This document shows positions 1-5,363 of a stretch of 8,174 nt of DNA, piece by piece (the first letter of the stretch is position 1; every line of letters begins with the position of its first letter). The stretch comes from Candidatus Melainabacteria bacterium (lineage in GTDB: Bacteria > Cyanobacteriota > Vampirovibrionia > Vampirovibrionales > JAJTHC01): assembly GCA_026389055.1 (NCBI GenBank), contig JAPLIO010000152.1, positions 1-8,174 of the forward strand, given 5' to 3'. The position numbers and the translations under genes are program-made. The notes under the pieces are model-generated. The model worked only from the letters and a program-made list of their open reading frames with translations, made no database searches and was not told the origin of the DNA.

Positions 1-116
1 GGAAATAGGCTGGTGCGAGCGTAGCGAAGCAGGGCAATTAGGGAGCCTCTAGCTTCCGCCCAAGCCTGTTTTCAACGTACACGAAAGCCAATTAACCAGT
101 TGTTCCCCTAGGGATT
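1..116. other. Non-coding 3' flank of an upstream gene
   Basis: No start codon with a credible coding frame is visible here, and the stretch ends at a + strand terminator, so it is probably the 3' untranslated end of a gene left of the window. It contains modest nested stems: AGGCT (7-11) can pair with AGCCT (63-67), and inside that GGGAGC (41-46) can pair with GCTTCC (52-57) allowing one G-U pair. The GC-rich string at 15-30 (GCGAGCGTAGCGAAGC) looks like intergenic repeat sequence rather than coding sequence. No function can be assigned. Confidence 0.35.
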
Positions 117-149
117 ATTAAGGGGGCGGCGAGCAGCCCCTTAATTTTG
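117..149 (+). terminator. Rho-independent terminator of an upstream gene
   Basis: ATTAAGGGG (117-125) pairs perfectly with CCCCTTAAT (137-145) around an 11-nt GC-rich loop. The right arm runs directly into TTTT (145-148). This stem plus U-tract is the classical intrinsic terminator layout for + strand transcription, so it probably ends a transcript entering from the left. It also insulates ogt, which begins 91 nt downstream. Confidence 0.6.
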
Positions 150-159
150 CGGGGGGTTT

Positions 160-184
160 GGGGGGTGCCCAAATGGCACCCCCC
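160..184. repeat. GC-rich palindrome, GGGGGGTGCC type (copy 1)
   Basis: GGGGGGTGCC (160-169) and GGCACCCCCC (175-184) form a perfect 10-bp stem with a 5-nt CAAAT loop. No T-tract follows on either strand, so a classical terminator is unlikely. The same core stem (GGGGGTGCC/GGCACCCCC) occurs at 8145-8168 with a different loop, which suggests a dispersed REP-like palindrome conserved in its arms only. Confidence 0.6.
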
Positions 185-239
185 ATGAAGCCCTAGCCCG
201 AAGCGATTAACCTCCCCTACTTTTGAAAGGTACTCCACT

Positions 240-857
240 ATGCAACCCGACCCACTTATTTTAGGCGACGAACGCTTTTACCAGCACTTGCCCTTTCAAT
301 TCAACCACGCTCTGCTAAAAGATAACGGTGCCAGCCTTCCCCGTTTAACGGAAGATTGGGTGGTGCAGGTTATTCACACAGCAACCGCCGTTTTACAGAT
401 AAAATTTATTGAAGACTTTCGAATTTCTGGTTGTTTGAACCCAAACTATCACCCCGTACCCTTATCTAAACAAATAAAAGAAGCTTGGCACGCCTATACG
501 CAAGAAGGCAGTACGCAGGCTTTTGAGGGGTTACCTGCAGATTTTACAACATCGCCTTCGGGTTTAGCTAGCGATGTTCCGCACCCCACAAGTTTTCAAT
601 TAGCTATTTGGCAAGCGGTTAGGGGTATTTCCTTTGGGCGAACTACTACCTATGGGCAATTGGCAGAACAAATAGGCAAGGCTCCCATTGCCAGTAGGGG
701 CGTAGGCGGAGCGGTGGGTAGAAATCCTGTACCGCTATTGATACCGTGCCATCGGGTTGTACCCAAAAACGGAACAATGACTTACTACTGTCAATCTTCC
801 CGTTTCATGGAAATTAAGGGGTTTTTGCTAAACTGGGAAGCGTCTCATACCAATTAG
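240..857 (+). CDS. ogt: Methylated-DNA--protein-cysteine methyltransferase (Ogt/MGMT)
   Basis: This 205-residue suicide repair enzyme transfers alkyl groups from O6-alkylguanine (and O4-alkylthymine) in DNA to its own cysteine. The signature PCHRVV lies at residues 169-174, with acceptor Cys170. Just before it are the helix-turn-helix region (around TTTYGQLAEQIG, 135-146), the arginine finger Arg153 in SRGVGGA, and the Asn162 hinge in RNPVP. Residues 1 to about 100 are a weakly conserved N-terminal domain. The loop after the active site is unusual: the family pattern of roughly G-x-x-G-x-Y-x-G-G is replaced by NGTMTYYCQSS, about three residues longer and without the double glycine. The conserved Lys (Lys193) and terminal LLxxE survive. 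The ATG at 240 follows AAAGG (226-230) at 9 nt. The stop codon overlaps one arm of an inverted repeat. The gene stands alone after a terminator. The family call is firm; ogt versus another MGMT name is a naming choice. Confidence 0.93.
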   Translation: MQPDPLILGDERFYQHLPFQFNHALLKDNGASLPRLTEDWVVQVIHTATAVLQIKFIEDFRISGCLNPNYHPVPLSKQIKEAWHAYTQEGSTQAFEGLPADFTTSPSGLASDVPHPTSFQLAIWQAVRGISFGRTTTYGQLAEQIGKAPIASRGVGGAVGRNPVPLLIPCHRVVPKNGTMTYYCQSSRFMEIKGFLLNWEASHTN

Positions 858-949
858 CCGTTAGAATAGCGTAAGAATTGAAACCAGCCAACTAAAGAAG
901 GAAACAGCAATCGATGTGAGAACACGAGAGTTAATCGTTTAATTGGTAT
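847..949. repeat. Inverted-repeat-bounded element between ogt and tilS
   Basis: ATACCAATTA (847-856) and TAATTGGTAT (940-949) are perfect 10-bp inverted repeats separated by 83 nt. The left arm supplies the last two sense codons and most of the stop codon of ogt. The right arm ends the dispersed repeat at 881-950. The layout resembles a short MITE-like or palindromic element of about 103 bp. No target-site duplication is evident, so mobility is only an inference. Confidence 0.4.
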
Positions 950-950
950 C
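881..950 (+). repeat. 70-nt dispersed repeat, copy A
   Basis: This stretch matches the reverse complement of 8071-8140 without gaps at 54 of 70 positions. By tens from 881, the matches are 9, 6, 9, 8, 7, 7 and 8. A second, shorter match is at 8052-8067 in the same orientation, 15 of 16 with 921-936. Read on the minus strand, copies A and B give related peptides in one frame: RLTLVFSHRLLFPSLVGWF here and RLNSVFFHRLLFQSLAGWF at the other site. Several codon differences are silent, so a decayed coding origin is possible. No start codon plus ribosome site supports a gene. The repeat lies upstream of the tilS promoter region. Confidence 0.65.
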
Positions 951-991
951 AAACAAAAAAGGTCAGGTACTAAGGTTTTCCAATGATTTTT

Positions 992-1021
992 TTCAACTTC
1001 ACAATAACTTCGTGGTAGAAT
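992..1021 (+). promoter_or_regulatory. Candidate sigma-70-type promoter of the tilS operon
   Basis: An extended -10 box, TGGTAGAAT (1013-1021), matches TATAAT at five of six positions and carries the TGn extension. A weak -35, TTCAAC (992-997), sits 18 nt upstream. The region is AT-rich and lies in the gap before tilS. The predicted transcript would start near 1028, giving a leader of about 73 nt. Pattern match only. Confidence 0.35.
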
Positions 1022-1054
1022 AAAAGTCAATATTGCCGTTGAACCCATACAACT

Positions 1055-1072
1055 ACCGTATTCGGTTTTTTT
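1055..1072 (+). promoter_or_regulatory. Small hairpin with T-run in the tilS leader
   Basis: ACCG (1055-1058) and CGGT (1063-1066) form a 4-bp stem with a TATT loop, running into seven Ts (1066-1072). The stem is too short for a convincing terminator but it lies in the presumed leader, so it could act as a weak attenuator. An A-rich stretch (1074-1085) follows, just before the AGAG-type ribosome site at 1085-1090. Confidence 0.2.
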
Positions 1073-1100
1073 CAAAATAAAAAAAGAGAGCCTTTGCACC

Positions 1101-3116
1101 ATGATGGTTTCCGTTGCTACTGTTACTAAGCTCAAAAAAGCTACTCAAACAAACCCTTTATTTGATGCCTTAGATACCCTAAGCCAAACCCTACTAACCC
1201 AATTCACCCAAGGGCTAAAAACAGGCGGGCTACAATACAGAGGCAGAAATCTTCGCCTGGCCGTTGCCTATTCAGGCGGGGTAGATTCCACCGCCTTACT
1301 ACAACTGGCTTGCCTGTTCAGAGACGTTTACGGTGCCACTCTCGTAGCCATTTATTACGACCACGGCTGGAGAGGGTCTCCGCCCCCTGAACTGCCCCGT
1401 CTTCAAAAAAACTGTTTGCGTTTAAGAGTGCCTTTAGTGGTTGTACCGCCTTGCGTTGGTTTAACTCAATCAGAAGAATCGGCCCGCATTCATCGGTATG
1501 ATAAACTGCTTTCTGTTGCCCAACAATTCAAGGCAGATGCCCTCATTACAGGGCACCATGAAGGCGACCAAATTGAAACGTTGCTATTTCGGTTATTGCG
1601 GGGTACAGGGCTTGAAGGCTTAGGGGGTATTCAACCGAGAATGCACTTTGATTCACTGAATAAACCCACCACTGAAGCAAATCTCACCAAGAAATCGGGT
1701 ATTCCTGTGGTTCGCCCTTTATTAAATGCTCAAAAAAGCCAGCTAGAAACCTTCTGTACTTCGCATGAACTACAAACCTTTGCAGACCCTACCAACAGTA
1801 GCCCCAAATATGCCCGTAACGCTATTCGCAAAGATTTAGTACCCTTGCTTGAAACGCTGATGCCACAATTTCGGCAAGCCCTTTTGCGTTTATCTGATTT
1901 AAGCCGTAGCGATGCAGAAATTCTTCAACTGGTGGATGAGCAACAGTGGCAACAATTGGTACTACCAACGGCTACTAAAACTTATCATCAATTGGGCGAA
2001 AACCTGAATTTAAGCTATTTTTCCCAATTAAATACGGCTTACCAACGGCGGTTATTATACAAATTTTTATCGTTGTGGGATATTGAACCTTCTTATACGC
2101 TGGTTCAACAATTGTTAGATTTTTTAATCGCCACGCCTTCCAAAAAACGCCCGCTTCAGCGGTGGTCGTTAGGGGTATTGCAGCAAACTTCGTCAGAATC
2201 GGCGGTTAGCCGTCGATTTTTGGTGCGGTCGGCTACAGCGTTTTGGGTTGAGGTGCTTCCGCCAGATTCGGCGGAAAATCCGACGTTGTTAGAAGCCCTT
2301 CCTGCCCCTACTTCGGGCGGATTAATTAGCTTGCCTTGGGATGAAACCAAAGGCGTTAGAATGATGCCTTGGCCTAAGCGGGCAGGCTTATTTGATGTTC
2401 GGCAATTACCCAACCCGAAAGCACTGGAAGTTTATGTAAACACTCAAGCTTTTGAGGGTAAAGCCCTTGTGGTTAGAACTCGTCGGGCGGGTGATTGGAT
2501 TACCCCGCTAGGCATGGCGGGTAAACGCATGAAGTTGAAAGATTATTTCATTCAACAAGGCATTGCCCAACCTTTAAGAAAAACGTGGGTATTAGTGGCG
2601 GTTGAAGCCACGGGCGAAGTGCTTTGGGTGCCTGAAGTAGGTATTAGCCAAGCCCTTCAAGTTTCGCCTAAAAACCCGCCTTCCCATAGCTGGATGATTG
2701 GCAACATGGCAGACCTTGAACAGTTGAAAACGCTCAAATTCTTGTTTGAAGAATTAAGTAATGCGGTTACTGCGGAAGCGGAAGCCACAGAATCTGCTGA
2801 AGAAACAGAATCCGCCACGCATTCACCTGAGGAAGACACTGAAAGCACGGTCAATGCTGAGGCAGCGGAAGCATCAAACACGCTTTCTGCTACGAAGGCT
2901 TCTTATGACTCTTCGGGTGCCAAGCCACCTTGGGGGAAAACAGAAGTGGCTTTGGAGGCAGAAGCCAGAGCCTTTTTAGAAGAAGAAACCGATGCAGATG
3001 CAACACTAACAGACAAACCTTTTATCGAACGGCGGAAAAATCCGAACAGGTATGGTAAGTTGGATGAAACTTCGTTTGAACTAGATGAAGAAACGGATGA
3101 AGAAGACGCCTTTTAA
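1101..3116 (+). CDS. tilS: tRNA(Ile)-lysidine synthetase TilS with long acidic tail
   Basis: TilS is an ATP-dependent ligase that attaches lysine to C34 of the CAU-anticodon tRNA-Ile, so that it reads AUA. The N-terminal PP-loop ATPase domain has SGGVDS at residues 58-63, GHHEGDQIET at 151-160 and a DPTNSSPKYARNAIR block at 229-243, all TilS landmarks. The usual HHxDDQ has Gly155 (codon 1563-1565) at the first Asp. An insert of roughly 18 residues lies near 183-200, before IPVVRPLL. The TilS C-terminal domain is at about 458-521 (RTRRAGDWITPLGMAGKR through LWVPEVGISQ). Beyond this is an extension of about 130 residues (540-671) rich in Glu, Ala, Thr and Ser. It has an imperfect TESAEETESA repeat (563-572), a short basic patch (FIERRKNPNR, 641-650) and a very acidic end (ten Asp/Glu in the last 19). 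The family is usually about 320-480 residues, so 671 is long. ATG 1101 follows AGAGAG (1085-1090) at 10 nt; ATG 1104 is an alternative. First gene of a probable operon. Confidence 0.93.
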   Translation: MMVSVATVTKLKKATQTNPLFDALDTLSQTLLTQFTQGLKTGGLQYRGRNLRLAVAYSGGVDSTALLQLACLFRDVYGATLVAIYYDHGWRGSPPPELPRLQKNCLRLRVPLVVVPPCVGLTQSEESARIHRYDKLLSVAQQFKADALITGHHEGDQIETLLFRLLRGTGLEGLGGIQPRMHFDSLNKPTTEANLTKKSGIPVVRPLLNAQKSQLETFCTSHELQTFADPTNSSPKYARNAIRKDLVPLLETLMPQFRQALLRLSDLSRSDAEILQLVDEQQWQQLVLPTATKTYHQLGENLNLSYFSQLNTAYQRRLLYKFLSLWDIEPSYTLVQQLLDFLIATPSKKRPLQRWSLGVLQQTSSESAVSRRFLVRSATAFWVEVLPPDSAENPTLLEALPAPTSGGLISLPWDETKGVRMMPWPKRAGLFDVRQLPNPKALEVYVNTQAFEGKALVVRTRRAGDWITPLGMAGKRMKLKDYFIQQGIAQPLRKTWVLVAVEATGEVLWVPEVGISQALQVSPKNPPSHSWMIGNMADLEQLKTLKFLFEELSNAVTAEAEATESAEETESATHSPEEDTESTVNAEAAEASNTLSATKASYDSSGAKPPWGKTEVALEAEARAFLEEETDADATLTDKPFIERRKNPNRYGKLDETSFELDEETDEEDAF

Positions 3117-3166
3117 CCCAGCTTTTGGCGGACTTGAATCTCGAAACATTGGAGTGTTTTTTAACT

Positions 3167-3787
3167 ATGGCTACACACTTTTTTACATCGCATTTGCTTC
3201 GCCTTACCGTAGTGGTTGGGCTACTAGGCAGTTTTGCTTTGATTGGGGTTGTACCGCTTCCCACTGCCGTTGCTGCGAAAGCATCTAACAGTGTTAGCGT
3301 GAAAGAAGTTGGTGATAATGCCGTACAGGCAACCTTACTAGTTGAAAGACCTGTTGCCCAAGTGTATGATGTGATTCGGCAAACGGAAAAAATACTAGCC
3401 AAAGACCCTACGTTTGAATCCGTTGTGGTTACCAAACGCATGGGTGCCCATTCGGAACTGGTGAAGTATCGTCAAAAAGTTTCGCCCTTTTTGCCCGTCT
3501 ATGTTTATACCAGCCAAGTGGATTATACCCTTAACAAGGGAAGCCGATTTCACCGTGTGAGCGGTAGTTTTAAATCGATGGATGGTAGTTGCCAGCTGGT
3601 TGCTACGGATAACCCCAATCAAACCAAAATTGTTTATACCTTAAAAGTAGCGTTAGATGTGCCATTGCCACAAGCCATTATTAACCACTTATTAAAGCAT
3701 GATTTACCACGGTCGCTTAACCTGATGAAGGCGGCGGTTTATCAGCAGTATCCATCACCGATTAAAGTGGCTACGGAGAAAAAATAA
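3167..3787 (+). CDS. Exported SRPBCC (START/polyketide-cyclase-like) protein
   Basis: From ATG 3167 the product is 206 residues. It starts with a signal peptide: hydrophobic core at about residues 10-30, then AVAAKAS (34-40) giving AxA cleavage options. The mature part resembles the SRPBCC superfamily of hydrophobic-ligand-binding folds (Polyketide_cyc/COQ10 type). It has an early strand-helix (ATLLVERPVAQVYDVIRQ), central strands (YVYTSQVDYTLNKGSRFHRVSG and the VYTLKVALDVPL region) and a long C-terminal helix (PRSLNLMKAAVYQQ). The ligand is unknown. I prefer ATG 3167 over the upstream in-frame TTG at 3125 because GGAG (3151-3154) lies 12 nt before it and the signal peptide then starts at the N-terminus. 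It begins 50 nt after tilS and ends 2 nt before the glycosyltransferase, so both probably work at the cell envelope. No catalytic residues can be named. A membrane-anchored form is possible if the leader is not cleaved. Confidence 0.72.
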   Translation: MATHFFTSHLLRLTVVVGLLGSFALIGVVPLPTAVAAKASNSVSVKEVGDNAVQATLLVERPVAQVYDVIRQTEKILAKDPTFESVVVTKRMGAHSELVKYRQKVSPFLPVYVYTSQVDYTLNKGSRFHRVSGSFKSMDGSCQLVATDNPNQTKIVYTLKVALDVPLPQAIINHLLKHDLPRSLNLMKAAVYQQYPSPIKVATEKK

Positions 3788-3789
3788 CT

Positions 3790-5211
3790 GTGCAGCACCA
3801 CGTTTCATTAGCGTTAATTTTATTGGTTACGTTTGTTTGTTTAATTGCCATGGAAGTAACGTATCCGACGTTCTCATTTCTGTTACTAACCATTGCCTTC
3901 ATGGTCTTGTACGTTATGTTTTTGACGGTCGTACTGGTTGTTAAACGCTACAGAGCCAAGAAAAAAGGCATTAACTTAGAAGCCCCATTGGAAGGCGTTG
4001 AAGTGGCGGAACTGGCTCCGTTTGTTTCGGTGGTGATTCCTGCCCATAATGAAGCCAGCGTGATTGAGGCTTCTGTACTGGCTTTGCTAGAACAAACTTA
4101 CCCTAACTTTGAAATTTTGGTGATGGATGACCGCAGTACGGATGGTACGGCTGAAGTATTAGCCGAACTTAAAGCAAAACTAGAAGCCCAAGCAACGGAA
4201 ACAACCATATCATTTTCGTTCCACACCCGCCCTTCAGCTGCCAGACCAGGGAAATCCGCCGTACTTAATGATGCGTTGGCTCTCACTCGGGGGGAATATC
4301 TGTTAATTTTTGATGCAGATGCTCGGGTGGCAAGCACCTACATCGCCAATTTAGTGCCTTATTTGGAACCAGATAATGTGGTTGCCGTGCAATCTCGAAA
4401 AATGATTTTACACCACGAAAATAGCCTGCTACTAAAATGCCAACAATGGGAATATACCTTTGATGCCCACCTGCAACGGTGCAGAGATTTAGCGGGTTCT
4501 GCCGTGGAACTTCGGGGTAACGGGCAAATGGTGAAACGCTCCGCTGTAGTAGCCGTAGGTGGCTGGAATGAAGCCTCTATTACGGATGATTTAGATTTAT
4601 CCACTCGGTTTCACTTGGCAGGCTTTTTAATTCGGTTTTCGGCTTCCGTTCAAGTATGGGAAGAAGGTGTTTTAGCTTTTTGGTCGCTTATTAAACAACG
4701 GTGCCGTTGGGCAGAAGGCTCTTTACGCCGATATTTGGATTTTGGTGGCGATATTTTGAATAATCGCTCCGTTATGTTGCGAACTCGGGCAGATATGTTT
4801 GCCTATTGGGTCAACTTTTTGTTTCCGTTGATTGTAGCGGCAGAATATATTGTGGTTGGCGTTAGTACCTTGCTGGGGAAGGCCACGTTGCAACATCAGC
4901 TTATTTCGGTGGGCATTTTACCCTTATTTGTGGCTTCTTTTATTCCCACCATTTACGTTTCGCTTCGCAGATTTGGGGGCTTTAGCCGATTAGAATCGTT
5001 TAAAGGGTCGTTTTTAACAGGGCTATTTATGGTGGGCGTTTGGATACCTGTGGTTTTCTTTGTGTTTGCCAAAGTATTACTGAAACCGAATGCTGCCTTT
5101 CATTGGGAAAAAACCGAACATGGCGTTGCTAACCAAGCCACGGATGAGCGGGATGAACTACCCTTAACGCAAGAACCCAATACAGCCGAACTAACGACCA
5201 TGACTTCTTAA
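3790..5211 (+). CDS. Membrane family-2 glycosyltransferase, probably processive
   Basis: This 473-residue integral membrane enzyme uses a nucleotide sugar on the cytoplasmic face. Two membrane segments (about 5-27 and 30-52) precede the GT-A domain, which begins VSVVIPAHNEAS (79-90). It has Asp113/Asp114 (VMDDRSTDGT), the DxD metal site Asp175-Ala-Asp177 (FDADARV), a TDD motif in the TED position (265-267, candidate base Asp267) and QRCRW (303-307). QxxRW marks processive enzymes such as cellulose, chitin, hyaluronan and poly-GlcNAc synthases. Further membrane segments lie near 336-358, 370-391 and 405-428, followed by a hydrophilic tail. No PilZ domain is present. The start is GTG 3790, with GGAG (3775-3778) 11 nt upstream inside the end of the preceding gene; ATG 3850 would delete the first membrane segment. 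The 2-nt gap suggests translational coupling to the SRPBCC gene. The polymer or lipid acceptor cannot be told; PgaC/IcaA-like or cellulose-synthase-like are the closest guesses. Confidence 0.88.
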   Translation: MQHHVSLALILLVTFVCLIAMEVTYPTFSFLLLTIAFMVLYVMFLTVVLVVKRYRAKKKGINLEAPLEGVEVAELAPFVSVVIPAHNEASVIEASVLALLEQTYPNFEILVMDDRSTDGTAEVLAELKAKLEAQATETTISFSFHTRPSAARPGKSAVLNDALALTRGEYLLIFDADARVASTYIANLVPYLEPDNVVAVQSRKMILHHENSLLLKCQQWEYTFDAHLQRCRDLAGSAVELRGNGQMVKRSAVVAVGGWNEASITDDLDLSTRFHLAGFLIRFSASVQVWEEGVLAFWSLIKQRCRWAEGSLRRYLDFGGDILNNRSVMLRTRADMFAYWVNFLFPLIVAAEYIVVGVSTLLGKATLQHQLISVGILPLFVASFIPTIYVSLRRFGGFSRLESFKGSFLTGLFMVGVWIPVVFFVFAKVLLKPNAAFHWEKTEHGVANQATDERDELPLTQEPNTAELTTMTS

Positions 5212-5363
5212 ACCCAACTATGACTATGACGATTTTCATAGACTAATAGCTTTGTTTTCCTCAAGATGTTACGATAAGAATCAAACAGCCACACGCTATT
5301 TAAATGACGGATCTAATAACCGTCTCAACTATCTATATTTTAAGCTAGGAGCCTCTACTGGTT
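5212..5363 (+). promoter_or_regulatory. Intergenic region before the malic enzyme gene
   Basis: The gap holds a weak hairpin, CTATGA (5224-5229) with TCATAG (5236-5241), followed by a T-rich stretch to about 5260. This could end the tilS-SRPBCC-GT2 transcript. A second small stem, GACGG (5306-5310) with CCGTC (5320-5324), lies in the probable leader of the malic enzyme gene. Possible promoter boxes (TTGTTT 5252-5257 with TAAGAA 5275-5280, 17-nt spacing) are poor matches. The ribosome site AGGAG (5347-5351) is clear. The 152-nt gap suggests the malic enzyme gene has its own promoter. Confidence 0.3.

Noticed and set aside
854..1135. 93-codon open frame on the minus strand between ogt and tilS
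   Set aside because: It starts inside tilS, has no convincing ribosome site, and part of it is the dispersed repeat. The peptide similarity between repeat copies is recorded, but it does not make this a gene.
2761..2979. 72-codon Arg/Lys-rich + strand frame inside the tilS acidic tail
   Set aside because: It is the shifted-frame reading of the GAA/GCx-rich tail; such basic shadows are expected from this codon composition.
3125..3166. TTG start giving a 220-residue SRPBCC protein
   Set aside because: It would place 14 polar and mixed residues before the signal peptide, and it has no better ribosome site than ATG 3167, which has GGAG upstream.
3085..3288. 67-codon + strand frame overlapping the tilS end and the SRPBCC start
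   Set aside because: It is a shadow in another frame, with no family resemblance, and would overlap both real genes.
5291..5303. 13-nt match between ACACGCTATTTAA and the minus strand of 8087-8099, a possible fourth repeat copy
   Set aside because: A 13-nt match is expected about once by chance in a window of this size counting both strands, and flanking similarity is weak.
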